NCBI GenBank assembly: GCA_016202645.1
Contig: JACQOF010000012.1
Span: 1-42,477, forward strand
DNA from: a bacterium
GTDB lineage: Bacteria; Lindowbacteria; 2-12-FULL-62-27
DNA length: 42,477 nucleotides
Direction: 5' to 3'
A program made the translations under genes and the position numbers. Below are positions 16,654 through 24,821 of this stretch, piece after piece. A model generated the notes under the pieces. The model made no database searches. It saw only the letters and a program-made list of their open reading frames with translations, and was not told the DNA's origin. How positions within the stretch are numbered: position 1 is the stretch's first letter; every line of letters begins with the position of its first letter.

Positions 16654-17022
16654 GTGAAAAAAAGCGGTTCTTCGGCGGGGGCGGATTGTCTTTTCTGCAA
16701 AATGGTTCGCGGGGAAATTGCGCCCAAGAAGGTGTACGAGGACGACCGGATTCTGGCGTTTCACGACGTCAATCCCCAAGCACCGGTGCATTTTCTCGTG
16801 ATTCCGAAGGCCCACATCCCCACCGCCAACGATGTTACGCCGGAATCCGCCGGGGTCATGGGATACCTCCTGTCCGTCATACCGAAACTCGCGGCGGACC
16901 TTGGCATCGCCGAGGGCGGGTACCGGCTGGTCGTCAACTGCAACCGCGATGCCCAGCAGACGGTCTTTCACATTCACGTCCACGTCCTGGGAGGGCGCCC
17001 CTTTCGCTGGCCGCCGGGGTGA
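16654..17022 (+). CDS. HIT-family (HinT-like) purine nucleoside phosphoramidase
   Basis: 122 residues from a GTG start with GGAGAAGG upstream. The histidine triad HIHVHVLGGR is near the C terminus, and the protein ends in the typical Trp-Pro-Pro-Gly of HinT. CLFCKM near the N terminus and the conserved IPKAHIPTANDV segment support the assignment. HinT enzymes hydrolyse nucleoside phosphoramidates and adenylates on small molecules. The frame is open further upstream to 16552, but that part overlaps the permease gene. The 3' end overlaps the convergent pabC gene by about 49 bases. Confidence 0.92.
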   Translation: MKKSGSSAGADCLFCKMVRGEIAPKKVYEDDRILAFHDVNPQAPVHFLVIPKAHIPTANDVTPESAGVMGYLLSVIPKLAADLGIAEGGYRLVVNCNRDAQQTVFHIHVHVLGGRPFRWPPG

Positions 17023-17828
17023 CGGAATAGCTTCCGGTAGATGCGGTGAAGCCGGATAACCGCCGGGTGTGGTTTTCGCCAGGTTTTCCTCTTTAGTCCT
17101 GACAATCTCCGGACCCACTCGATGCCGATGACGGCGTTGGTCCGGAAGGCGCCCTCCGAATTTCCAATATCCTCAAGCGCGCCGTCTTTTTCCCGCACGG
17201 CCAGGCCGATTTTCCGGCAAGTTTTCAGCACCCAGGCCCGTGTGAGTCCCGGGAGACATCCCGTGCCAAGCGGCGGGGTGTGGATGACGCCGTTTTGAAT
17301 CCAAAAAATATTCGCGCGGGATGTTTCGGCAATCCGCCGTCCGGCAAGTACCAGGAGCGCGTCGTCCGCGCCGGCGCGCCGCGCGCGGTCATAGGACCGG
17401 TCGAGGCCGCGGCGATCTATCGTTTTGAGACCGGGCCAATTGCCGGGATAACCGCATGGCGCCGCCATGGCGGCAAGATGGCAGGCGGGGAACCCCGCCG
17501 CCCAGGCGCCCCCCCTGGTGCCGCCCACCCTGGTGCCAGGTATTGACTTATTGACTTTTCGGGTCCGGGGCTGTGTCATCCGGCGGAATTCATGGATCAT
17601 CGAACCGTCCGGTTTCAGAACCAGGCGGACGCGCCAGGGTCTGGCGGGCAGGAGGCGGAGCCATGCGATGGTTCGGCGTTTGAGATCGGGCGAGATTTGG
17701 ATTCCCGTTTTCTTCGCGGACCGAGTCAGCCGTTTCCAGGATGCCTCGAAGAACGGCGCCGGATGCCGGACCTGAAGGAAGGTTTCGATGAGTCCTTTCA
17801 TCAGCGGACAGGGATGTCCTGTCCCCAA
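16974..17828 (-). CDS. pabC: Aminodeoxychorismate lyase-like (class IV aminotransferase)
   Basis: 284 residues at most. The start is uncertain: MGTGHPCPL at 17828 is encoded by a repeat, and MKGLIETFL at 17801 begins the recognisable part. Class IV features are present: an ET near the start (normally in GLFET), the likely PLP lysine in GLKTIDRR, ETSRANIFW, and PPLGTGCLPGLTR. The enzyme should release pyruvate from 4-amino-4-deoxychorismate to give p-aminobenzoate for folate. The normal N-terminal strand before the GLFET motif is missing. This is the arrangement seen when PabC is the second half of a PabB-PabC fusion. A stretch of about 40 residues before GLKTIDRR (RTRKVNKSIPGTRVGG...) is repeat-derived. 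The C-terminal extension overlaps the HIT gene. Confidence 0.8.
   Translation of the reverse strand: MGTGHPCPLMKGLIETFLQVRHPAPFFEASWKRLTRSAKKTGIQISPDLKRRTIAWLRLLPARPWRVRLVLKPDGSMIHEFRRMTQPRTRKVNKSIPGTRVGGTRGGAWAAGFPACHLAAMAAPCGYPGNWPGLKTIDRRGLDRSYDRARRAGADDALLVLAGRRIAETSRANIFWIQNGVIHTPPLGTGCLPGLTRAWVLKTCRKIGLAVREKDGALEDIGNSEGAFRTNAVIGIEWVRRLSGLKRKTWRKPHPAVIRLHRIYRKLFRHPGGQRKGRPPRTWT
17529..17559. repeat. Repeat fragment inside pabC
   Basis: CCTGG-TG-CCAGG followed by GGTATTGAC-TTATTGAC-TTTT. The TTGAC direct units recur in the perfect palindrome upstream of rsmA (26910-26971), and GGTAT recurs in the hairpin after pilT. It encodes an extra low-complexity loop in PabC. Confidence 0.7.
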
Positions 17829-17883
17829 CGCTCCAGTCTCAGAAATTTTCAGGAGGGAAATTTCTCCATTGCGCGTTGGGGGC
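17806..17883. repeat. Palindromic element, family B, at the pabB/pabC junction
   Basis: GGACAGG-GATGT-CCTGTCC, then CCCCAACGC (17823-17831) pairing with GCGTTGGGG (17873-17881), and an inner AGAAATTT / AAATTTCT stem (17841-17848, 17858-17865). It supplies the pabB stop codon and last residues, and an upstream pabC start. Two more copies are in the S1-protein gene. Confidence 0.85.
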
Positions 17884-19012
17884 AGGCTCCCAGGGCCTCG
17901 AAAAATCGACCGGCTTTGAGCAGCGACTCCTCATATTCTTTTTCCGGGTCCGAGTAAATGGTGATCCCGCCGCCGGCTGTATAGCGGAGAACGCGTCCGA
18001 CGATCGCCGCCGTCCGGATGGCGACGGCGAACTCCATGTCGTCCCGGCCGATCCAGCCGTAGGCCCCGAAGGATTCCTCGCGGGCGAAGGGTTCCAGGGA
18101 GTCGATGATTCGGCAGGCGGAGATTTTCGGCGCGCCGGTCACGGAACCTGACGGAAAGACCGCCGCCAGCAGTTCAATCAGCGGGATGGACTTCCGGAGA
18201 TGACCCGAAACCCGGGAGAAGAGGTGCCGCGCATAGGGGATTCGCATCTCGATCGGGCCTTCCGCGTGGATACTGCCGGTCCGGCAGATTTTGCCGAGGT
18301 CGTTCCGGAAGAGGTCCGTGATCATCAGCAGTTCCGCGCGGTCTTTCGCGCTTCCGACAAGACCCCGTTCGCCCGTCCCGGCGGTTCCCTTGACCGGTTC
18401 GGCCTGGATGCGGGTTTTTCGGACCGAAAAAAACAGTTCCGGAGAAAATCCCAGGATCGCGGAGGCGCCGGTCCGTTCGAAAAATCCGAATCGCGGGTGC
18501 ATCAAGCGGCTGGCGCGGTCGAAAATCCGGCGGGCGTCCGGGACGCGCGGGTATCGCCATTCCCATCTTTGGGAAAGGTTCACTTCGTAGGCGTCTCCCC
18601 TCTGCAGGGCTTTTCGAATCTTGAATATCTTGTCCCCGTAAGATTCGCGGTCGTCGGTTTGGGCGGTCTTCGCCCGTATCCGCGATCCCCGGCTCGCCGG
18701 TTCGGAAACCGGTTTGCAGGCGGAGACGCGGTGAAAGCGGAGAAGCGGCAACTGCCGGCGCCAGGACCGGGTAAGGCCCGGCAGGAACATCCGCCCCAGC
18801 TCGTAGGAGACAAATCCGATCCAGCCGGATTCCCAAGGCCGACCGCGCCTGAGCGTTTTCCGGCCGGCGTCAATCCGGTCCAGGCACCAGACCGCCTCGT
18901 CCGGAGTCCACGCGGTGAGAGTCTCTTCGATCCGCCCCGCACGCACGCGCCGCGCGCGCCCGTTCTCCCATCGTTCGATCAGAACTTCCGATTCACCCGT
19001 GTTTGTCGCCAC
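17849..19012 (-). CDS. pabB: Aminodeoxychorismate synthase component I
   Basis: 387 residues from a GTG start with GGAGGG immediately upstream. The chorismate-binding core is intact: AEPVKGTAGTGERG, DLFRNDLGKICRTGSI, FPSGSVTGAPK and the C-terminal GGGITIYSDPEKEYEESLLKA. It transfers ammonia from the glutamine amidotransferase partner to chorismate, giving aminodeoxychorismate for folate synthesis. No pabA glutaminase is present in the window. The last 10 or so residues (ACPQRAMEKFPS) come from a palindromic repeat. It lies upstream of pabC on the same strand and divergent from pilT, with 57 bases between the starts. The PabB family also includes anthranilate and salicylate synthases; the adjacent lyase favours PabB. 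Confidence 0.92.
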   Translation of the reverse strand: MATNTGESEVLIERWENGRARRVRAGRIEETLTAWTPDEAVWCLDRIDAGRKTLRRGRPWESGWIGFVSYELGRMFLPGLTRSWRRQLPLLRFHRVSACKPVSEPASRGSRIRAKTAQTDDRESYGDKIFKIRKALQRGDAYEVNLSQRWEWRYPRVPDARRIFDRASRLMHPRFGFFERTGASAILGFSPELFFSVRKTRIQAEPVKGTAGTGERGLVGSAKDRAELLMITDLFRNDLGKICRTGSIHAEGPIEMRIPYARHLFSRVSGHLRKSIPLIELLAAVFPSGSVTGAPKISACRIIDSLEPFAREESFGAYGWIGRDDMEFAVAIRTAAIVGRVLRYTAGGGITIYSDPEKEYEESLLKAGRFFEALGACPQRAMEKFPS

Positions 19013-19069
19013 GTCCCTCCAGAGTACCTAGACAGCCACGAAGACACAAAGGTACATTGGTGGACTGTC

Positions 19070-20170
19070 ATGTCGACGAACTATCACATCAACGATTTTC
19101 TGAAAATGATGGTTGAAAACGGCGCATCCGACATCATCGTCAAGGCCGGGTCGGCGCCGGCCATGCGGATCAACCGGGGGCTGGTGAAGATCGAGATGGA
19201 TCCCATCACCCCGGAGGGCATGGAGAAGCTCTGCCTGAACATCACCGACTGGGAGAAAATCGCGAAAGTCAAAGCGGGCGAGGAGCAAGACTTGGCCTAC
19301 GGCGTTTCGGGCGTCGGCCGGTTTCGCGTCAATATCTTCCGCCAGCGCGGGTCCCTCGGGATGGTGATGCGGCACATCAAGGGCAACATTCCGAACTTCG
19401 AGGAATTGACGCTCCCGCGGGTGATGTACAACCTCTGCGGATTTCAGTACGGCATCTTTCTCGTGACCGGCACCACCGGCAGCGGCAAGTCGACGACGCT
19501 GGCGGCGATGATCGATCATATCAATACGAACATGGCCAAACACATCGTGACGATCGAGGACCCCATCGAGTTTCTCCACAAGGACAAAATGGGCGTGATC
19601 ACCCAGCGCGAGATCGGGCTTGATACCGCCAGTTACGGCACCGCCCTGAAATATGTCCTCCGCCAGAACCCCGACATCATTCTAGTCGGGGAAATGCGGG
19701 ACAAGGAAACCGTCGAGACGGCATTCACCGCGGCCGAAACCGGCCACCTCGTCTTTTCGACCCTTCACACCGCCAACGCCCCGCAGACGATCGAGCGAGT
19801 TTTGGAGTTTTACCAGGAGGAGGAGAAAGACCGGATGCGGATTTTGATGTCGGAATTCATCGTGGCGGTCGTGTCCCAGCGGCTTATCCCGAAGGCCGAT
19901 GGAAGCGGCATGGCGCCGAACGTCGAAATCATGATCCAGTCGCCGATGATCAAGAAACTGATCGTCGACAACCGCATCCCCAAACTCAAATCCGCCATCC
20001 ACCAAGCCCGGCAGGACGGCATGCAGACCTTCGACCAGTCCCTCGTCGATCTCTTCAACGCGGGCCTCATCAGCACCGAGGAAGCGCGCGCCCGCGCGTC
20101 GAAGCCGGCCGCGTGGGAGCTCTATCTCAAGGGCCATTTCCCCGACATCGAAACTGGTATTCTGGGGTAG
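19070..20170 (+). CDS. pilT: PilT/PilU-type twitching motility ATPase
   Basis: 366 residues starting MSTNYHINDFL. The family start ASDIIVKAGSAPAMRIN is followed by Walker A GTTGSGKST (about 142), IVTIEDPIEFLH, Walker B DIILVGEMRD and HLVFSTLHTANA. PilT hexamers power pilus retraction and, in naturally competent bacteria, DNA uptake. The C-terminal half keeps the ring-forming segment (SQRLIPKADGSG). GGTGG lies 7 bases before the ATG. The frame is open upstream to 18200 only because pabB lies antisense. The gene is on the opposite strand from the pilM-Q operon and separated from it by the permease and pab genes. A long hairpin follows its stop. Confidence 0.95.
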   Translation: MSTNYHINDFLKMMVENGASDIIVKAGSAPAMRINRGLVKIEMDPITPEGMEKLCLNITDWEKIAKVKAGEEQDLAYGVSGVGRFRVNIFRQRGSLGMVMRHIKGNIPNFEELTLPRVMYNLCGFQYGIFLVTGTTGSGKSTTLAAMIDHINTNMAKHIVTIEDPIEFLHKDKMGVITQREIGLDTASYGTALKYVLRQNPDIILVGEMRDKETVETAFTAAETGHLVFSTLHTANAPQTIERVLEFYQEEEKDRMRILMSEFIVAVVSQRLIPKADGSGMAPNVEIMIQSPMIKKLIVDNRIPKLKSAIHQARQDGMQTFDQSLVDLFNAGLISTEEARARASKPAAWELYLKGHFPDIETGILG

Positions 20171-20176
20171 AAAGGA

Positions 20177-20259
20177 ACAGACCCGGGTATCAGACTTTGA
20201 ATTATTGAGTTGTTGTGTGGAGAACAATTCAATAATTCAAAGTCTGATACCAAGTCTGT
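20177..20259. repeat. Long hairpin between pilT and the radical SAM gene
   Basis: 29-base arms GGTATCAGACTTTGAATTAT... (20186-20214) and its complement (20223-20251) differ at one G/T wobble and leave an 8-base loop. Outer ACAGAC / GTCTGT (20177-20182, 20254-20259) extends the stem. The following ATG is 4 bases beyond, so the hairpin may affect its translation. There is no T-run, so it is not a standard terminator. Confidence 0.9.
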
Positions 20260-20263
20260 CTTT

Positions 20264-21946
20264 ATGAAGTGCTGGGCCACAGATTTTTCGAAGGTTGGGC
20301 GCCGTGCTGCGGATGGATGGCCAGTCCGGGAAAAGCGCTCGCGGCTGCTTGCCGGGGAGATATATATCCCTCCCGCTCCCTATGATCCCCACGCCGGATC
20401 TGTCCGGGCGCTTTTGGTTTATCCGAATACCTACCACGTGGGCATGTCCAATCTCGGGTTTCTGTATCTCTACCGCCTTCTGAACGAGCGTCCGGAGATC
20501 GCCTGCGAGCGGGCGTTTTACGAAGAGGGGCTGAAGACGCAGAGTTTCGAAACCGGGTCGGGGATTCTGAGTTTCGACGTCATCCTGTTTACGCTTCCCT
20601 TCGAGATGGACGCTCTCCAGATTCTGCGGTTTCTGAAGGAGACCGGCATCCCCCCTCTGGCATCGGACCGCACGGACAAAACCTGGCCGCTGGTGGTGAT
20701 CGGCGGGGCCGCGCCGAGCCTCAATCCCCGGTTTCTCCTTCCGTTCGCCGACGCGGTTTTCGCCGGCGACGTCGAACCGGTCTTTGATCAGCTTGTATCG
20801 GTCTTCGCGGATATCCGCCGGGAGCCGCGCCGGGCGGTGGTGGAACGTCTGGAGGAAATCCCCGGCGTCGCGACGGCTGCGCGGGTGGCGGCCGGCGCGC
20901 CCATTCCCAAACCGGAAATATCCACCCCCCGGGGGTGTTTCAATACGGTCGCGACGCCGCACACCGAATTTGCGCGAAGCCTCCTCGTGGAGATCGAGCG
21001 CGGGTGTCCCTTCCGGTGCCGCTTCTGCACCGTGGGCTTTGAGCGCCGCCGCCTGACGGAAATGCCGCCCGCCGAGGTTGAGAAACTGGTCCGGTCGGCG
21101 GAGGAGCATGGCCTCAGGTTCGGCATGATCGGATCGGCGCTTCTGTCCTCCAAACTCTGGAAGACCGAACGCCAGGTTTTCGAGGAATCCTCCGTCGACT
21201 TTACCTTCGCATCCCTCCGCGCCGACAAGCTCCACGCGGGCAACCTCCGATCTCTCTCGAAATTTCAGAAATCCCTCACGCTGGCTCCCGAAGTCGGCAC
21301 GATGCGGATGATGCGGCTGATCAACAAGCGCATGGACCTTGCCGCGGCGCGCGAGAAACTGGCCCAGGCGAAAGCGGGCGGGATCCGCAAGGTGAAGCTG
21401 TATTTCATCTATGGATTTCCATTCGAGACCGAGCCGGACATCCGGGGTATCGTCGACTTCTGCGCCGACGCCGTCAAACTGGGCCTCAAAGTCCGCGCGA
21501 GCCTGAATCCCTTCATCCCCAAACCCCAGACCCCGCTCCAGTGGTTTCCGATGGAACCCCTCGCTGTTTTAAAATCCAAGTTCCGTTATCTCCGAAACGC
21601 GCTCCGTGCCGCGAAAGTCCACGACGTCTCTGGCTACAGTCCCCGGGAGGCGGTCCAGCAGGCGTTTCTCATTCACGCCTGGGAGTCGGCCGCGCCGGCC
21701 ATCCTTGCCATGGCCTACGGAAAGGGGAGTGTATCGGGGTATCGGGGTATCGGAGTATCGGGGAATACGAAGGGTCACCGATACGCCGGTACTCCGATAC
21801 TCCGATACTCTCCGGCCGAAGCCCTGCCCTGGGACATCCTCCAGACCGCCGTTTCCAAATCCTCCTTGGAGGCCGAGGCCCGCGAAATTCTGGAGGCCTG
21901 TAAAACGGAATCTATGATCTTGAATTCTCCCGCGCAGGGTGATTGA
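20264..21946 (+). CDS. B12-binding-type radical SAM protein
   Basis: 560 residues from MKCWATDFSK. An N-terminal cobalamin-binding-like region (PNTYHVGMSNLGFLYLY) precedes the radical SAM core with ERGCPFRCRFCTVG, a CxxxCxxC 4Fe-4S cluster motif. This matches the family that in many bacteria is fused to a DUF2344 domain; that domain is missing here. The function of the family is not firmly known. Near the C terminus, residues about 489-517 (SVSGYRGIGVSG... TPILRYSP) are encoded by an inverted repeat inserted in frame before the conserved LPWDI segment. Starts upstream of 20264 lie inside the hairpin repeat. The stop abuts the atpZ start, suggesting co-transcription with the F0 genes. Confidence 0.85.
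   Translation: MKCWATDFSKVGRRAADGWPVREKRSRLLAGEIYIPPAPYDPHAGSVRALLVYPNTYHVGMSNLGFLYLYRLLNERPEIACERAFYEEGLKTQSFETGSGILSFDVILFTLPFEMDALQILRFLKETGIPPLASDRTDKTWPLVVIGGAAPSLNPRFLLPFADAVFAGDVEPVFDQLVSVFADIRREPRRAVVERLEEIPGVATAARVAAGAPIPKPEISTPRGCFNTVATPHTEFARSLLVEIERGCPFRCRFCTVGFERRRLTEMPPAEVEKLVRSAEEHGLRFGMIGSALLSSKLWKTERQVFEESSVDFTFASLRADKLHAGNLRSLSKFQKSLTLAPEVGTMRMMRLINKRMDLAAAREKLAQAKAGGIRKVKLYFIYGFPFETEPDIRGIVDFCADAVKLGLKVRASLNPFIPKPQTPLQWFPMEPLAVLKSKFRYLRNALRAAKVHDVSGYSPREAVQQAFLIHAWESAAPAILAMAYGKGSVSGYRGIGVSGNTKGHRYAGTPILRYSPAEALPWDILQTAVSKSSLEAEAREILEACKTESMILNSPAQGD
21726..21813. repeat. In-frame inverted repeat in the radical SAM gene
   Basis: Arms of about 36 bases built from GTATCGG direct units (21726-21761) and their complement CCGATAC units (21778-21813), with several mismatches. 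The insert is read through in frame and adds about 29 residues between AYGKG and the conserved LPWD motif. Confidence 0.85.
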
Positions 21947-22216
21947 ATGAGTGATTTGAATAGTGGTCGGCAGGGTTCTTCCGGAGGGCCGAACTGGCTG
22001 GCGGCGATGTCGATACCGGTGACGTTGCTGGTGTTGCCCGGCGTCGGGGGGTATGCCGGGGCTGCGGCGGATCGGCATTGGGGTGTTTCTCCGTGGGGAA
22101 TTTTGGCCGGAGTTGTGCTGGGTCTTGTGCTGGCGGCGGTTCGGATTCGGTACTTGCTGGCGCAGTTGTCGGAGGAAGACCGTAAAGAGGGCAATACTGA
22201 AAATCGGGAGAAGTGA
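21947..22216 (+). CDS. atpZ: AtpZ-like F0 accessory protein
   Basis: 89 residues with two membrane helices (MSIPVTLLVLPGVGGYAGAAAD and PWGILAGVVLGLVLAAVRI), the Gly-rich plan of AtpZ/AtpI family proteins that precede F0 subunit a in many operons. AtpZ-type proteins are linked to Mg2+ supply and c-ring assembly. It begins right after the radical SAM stop with AGGGTGA upstream. Assigned by size, topology and position. Confidence 0.75.
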   Translation: MSDLNSGRQGSSGGPNWLAAMSIPVTLLVLPGVGGYAGAAADRHWGVSPWGILAGVVLGLVLAAVRIRYLLAQLSEEDRKEGNTENREK

Positions 22217-22227
22217 AGGGTATGGAC

Positions 22228-22605
22228 ATGAGGAAACGGATTTGGGCGTCGAGCGGGTTTGCGTTTGTTCCGGTGGTTGCGGGATTGCTGGCCGTGCCGG
22301 TGCTTGGCTCGAAGGGTTGGTGGAGTCTGGCCGCCGGCGGAGCGTTTGCGGCGCTGGCATTCGGCTCATTTCTTGAGATCGCCGGCGCCATTACGGGATT
22401 CCAGGGTTGGAGAACCGTCGCTCCCGTCGTTCTGCCGGTTGCGGCCTTGCTGGCCGTGGGTTTTCTCGGCGCCGTCAGTTTGGACCTGGTGACGCGTAGC
22501 CTGCTCCGTCCGGAGACGTTCGTTTCCGGGATTCTGGCGGGGACTCTCTTTTCTCAATTCGCGCTGATGGTGTCGGCCCAGTCCGCCGCCTCCATCCGGG
22601 AGTAA
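22228..22605 (+). CDS. AtpI-like F0 membrane protein
   Basis: 125 residues from MRKRIWASSG with about four predicted membrane helices. Sequence similarity is not obvious to me, but the size, topology and location between atpZ and atpB fit ATP synthase subunit I, a c-ring assembly helper. ATG 22228 has AAGGG 7 bases upstream. GTG 22213 and ATG 22222 are alternatives, and the GTG would overlap atpZ by 4 bases. Confidence 0.55.
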   Translation: MRKRIWASSGFAFVPVVAGLLAVPVLGSKGWWSLAAGGAFAALAFGSFLEIAGAITGFQGWRTVAPVVLPVAALLAVGFLGAVSLDLVTRSLLRPETFVSGILAGTLFSQFALMVSAQSAASIRE

Positions 22606-22634
22606 CTGTGATGCCTCCGGGGGATCGGGTTTAG

Positions 22635-23438
22635 ATGTCCGGTGGCGGCGGTCACGGGTCTTTAGAACCGCCGAATTTTATATCTCTTTTGCACGGCCGG
22701 TTTCCCGATAACCACGTTGTGCACTGGCTGGTCCAATACGAAAACATTCTGTTTGCCGTTCTGGCCGGCGTGTTTCTATCCGTGGTTTTCGCGGCCGGCA
22801 CACGGCGGATGACGGTGGTCCCCGGAAAGATTCAGAACCTGATGGAACTGATCGTCGAGACACTCCAGGATTTTTTTACGGGAATCCTCGGGCGCTACGG
22901 CAAGACCTTTGTTCCCTTCCTGGGCACCCTGTTTCTCTATGTTTTCTGCATGAACATGATGGGTCTTGTGCCGTTTCTGAAGTCCTCGACCACGGACCTG
23001 AACCTGACCCTGGCTCTCGCGTTCTGCGTTTTCGTCACCGTCCAATACACCGCGGTCACGAAACTGGGCGCCAAAAACTACATCGACCATCTGGCCTGCC
23101 AGCCGCGAAGTCCCGGCATGTATTTACTGGCCGTTTTCATGCTTCCCCTCTTTCTGTTGCTCGACGTCATCATGCCGCCGATCACGCTTTCCCTGCGTCT
23201 ATTTGGCAACATCACCGGCGAGGACACGCTCCTCGGCGCGTTCCTCGACATGAGCGCCCGGAATCTCTTTGAGGGATCCGGCATCGGATCCATCATCGGG
23301 GGGGGGATGTCTTTTTTGACGACCGTCATCCTGCGCTTTCTTTCGGTGCTCCTCGGCACCATCCAGGCTTTGGTCTTCGCACTTCTTTCGACCATTTACA
23401 TTCTGATGGTTCTTCCGCATGAAGAACATGCGCACTAA
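22635..23438 (+). CDS. atpB: ATP synthase F0 subunit a
   Basis: 267 residues, hydrophobic, with the conserved subunit a segments [19 protein letters not shown] (bearing the essential Arg in SLRLFGN) and [16 protein letters not shown] near the C terminus. Subunit a forms the ion half-channels beside the c-ring in the inner membrane. It lies between the atpI-like gene and atpE, 26 bases before the latter, in an F0-only operon. Confidence 0.96.
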   Translation: MSGGGGHGSLEPPNFISLLHGRFPDNHVVHWLVQYENILFAVLAGVFLSVVFAAGTRRMTVVPGKIQNLMELIVETLQDFFTGILGRYGKTFVPFLGTLFLYVFCMNMMGLVPFLKSSTTDLNLTLALAFCVFVTVQYTAVTKLGAKNYIDHLACQPRSPGMYLLAVFMLPLFLLLDVIMPPITLSLRLFGNITGEDTLLGAFLDMSARNLFEGSGIGSIIGGGMSFLTTVILRFLSVLLGTIQALVFALLSTIYILMVLPHEEHAH

Positions 23439-23464
23439 CAATTCTTAGAGGAGGTTTTCTGACG

Positions 23465-23701
23465 ATGGATTATCAGACAGGTTTGGCGCTGGCCCTGCCG
23501 ATTGGCGTGGGACTGGCGGGACTCGGCTGCGGGATTGGTCTTGGCAACGCCGTCCGCGGCGCGATGGAGTCGATCGGCCGCCAGCCGGAGGCTCACGGTA
23601 AGATTCAGCTCACCATGATCATCGGCGCGGCCTTTATCGAGGCCCTGACGATTTACGCGCTGGTGACGGTGTTTCTGTTCATGGGGAAAATCGGAGCTTA
23701 G
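23465..23701 (+). CDS. atpE: ATP synthase F0 subunit c
   Basis: 78 residues, two helices joined by the polar loop RQPEAHGK. The ion-binding Glu is in [12 protein letters not shown]. The Gln in helix 1 and the Ser after the Glu that mark sodium-binding rings are replaced by Leu and Ala, so proton coupling is likely. AGGAGG lies about 10 bases before the ATG, a strong site fitting the high copy number of this subunit. Confidence 0.96.
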   Translation: MDYQTGLALALPIGVGLAGLGCGIGLGNAVRGAMESIGRQPEAHGKIQLTMIIGAAFIEALTIYALVTVFLFMGKIGA

Positions 23702-23707
23702 GCGTTC

Positions 23708-24223
23708 GTGGAAAGCATTCTCCATTCGCTCGGGGTCGAAGGCCCCAAGGTTCTCACGAATGTCATCGGCTTTCTCGTCTTCTTCGGCATCCTCTACAAG
23801 TTTGCCTGGAAGCGGGTGGGCGACGCGCTGGAATCCCGGCGCGATAGCATCCGCCGTCAGCTCGAGGAGCTTGAGCAGGGCCGCAGGGAAATCGAGCGGC
23901 TGAAGGAGGAGTACCGGACGAAAATCGGCGCGATCGAAGCCGAGGCGAAGTCCCGCGTGGAGCGGATCGAATCAGACGCGCGGGAGAAGGCCCGGCAGGC
24001 GATATCGGATGCGTCGGACAAGGCGCACACCCTTTTGGAGAACGCGCGCAAGACCATCGAACTTGAGGTTGAGCACGCGCGCCGGGACCTGGTGGGCGAG
24101 ATCGCGGCTCTGGCGCGCGCGGCGGCCGAGAAGGTTTTGGAACGGGAGATCAACGAGGATGACAGCCGGAAGCTGGTCGAATCCTTTTTGACGGATCTTG
24201 AACGAAGCAAAGCCGCGGTCTAG
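23708..24223 (+). CDS. atpF: ATP synthase F0 subunit b
   Basis: 171 residues from a GTG. One N-terminal membrane helix (VLTNVIGFLVFFGILYKFAW) precedes a long charged coiled coil, the peripheral stalk of subunit b. It follows atpE by 6 bases. No delta, alpha, gamma, beta or epsilon genes follow; lepB does. The F1 part must be encoded elsewhere. Confidence 0.93.
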   Translation: MESILHSLGVEGPKVLTNVIGFLVFFGILYKFAWKRVGDALESRRDSIRRQLEELEQGRREIERLKEEYRTKIGAIEAEAKSRVERIESDAREKARQAISDASDKAHTLLENARKTIELEVEHARRDLVGEIAALARAAAEKVLEREINEDDSRKLVESFLTDLERSKAAV

Positions 24224-24257
24224 CGACGCCCCCTGCCCGCCGGCCGGGTTTGCGGGA

Positions 24258-24821
24258 ATGGTGTGGTTTCACATCAAGTCCGTTTTCATCGACTACCCGG
24301 GCAAGCCGGTCTGGCGCCAGATCTTCGACACGATCCTCTCGGCACTTGCTCTGGCGCTCCTCATCCGGTGGCTTCTTCTCCAGGCGTTTTTCATTCCCTC
24401 CGCTTCGATGGAGAACACTCTTACCAAGGACGACCGGATTCTGGTCTCGAAGGTCCAGTACTATTTCCGTCCGCCCGAGCACGGCGAGATCATCGTCTTC
24501 TGGTTCGACGAGGAGGAGAAGCACTTCATCAAGCGCGTCATCGGCGTCCCCGGGGACCGCGTTGAGATGGTTCGGAAGAAACTCTACGTGAACAGTGTCC
24601 TCCAGTCCGAGCCTTACGCCGTCCACAAGGACATGAACTACGAATCCTCCCGGGACGACTTCCGTCCCCTGACTGTTCCTCGCGACCGGTACTTCGTCAT
24701 GGGCGACAACCGGGACTACTCGAAAGACAGCCGGTTCTGGGGATTCGTCCAGGAAAAGGACATCGTCGGCAAGGCCTTCGTCATCTACTGGCCGCTGACG
24801 CGGGCCGGCCGGCTCCATTGA
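24258..24821 (+). CDS. lepB: Signal peptidase I
   Basis: 187 residues from MVWFHIKSVF. A membrane helix (ILSALALALLIRWLLLQAFFI) is followed by PSASMENTL with the catalytic Ser, KRVIGVPGDRVE with the general-base Lys, and GDNRDYSKDSRFWG. It removes signal peptides from exported proteins at the inner membrane. TTG 24198 gives a 20-residue longer form overlapping atpF; either is possible. Its stop overlaps the TTG proposed for the SurA-like gene. Confidence 0.95.
   Translation: MVWFHIKSVFIDYPGKPVWRQIFDTILSALALALLIRWLLLQAFFIPSASMENTLTKDDRILVSKVQYYFRPPEHGEIIVFWFDEEEKHFIKRVIGVPGDRVEMVRKKLYVNSVLQSEPYAVHKDMNYESSRDDFRPLTVPRDRYFVMGDNRDYSKDSRFWGFVQEKDIVGKAFVIYWPLTRAGRLH

Noticed and set aside
18200-19069. 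Upstream extension of the pilT frame
   Set aside because: Lies antisense to pabB; PilT family proteins start at the MSTNYH position and a ribosome binding site is there.
20177-20259. Rho-independent terminator of pilT
   Set aside because: The stem is very long and has no T-run; better described as a repeat hairpin. I saw no convincing intrinsic terminator in the window.
24198-24257. TTG-started longer LepB
   Set aside because: Overlaps atpF and adds a Pro/Ala-rich stretch unlike the family; kept only as an alternative start.
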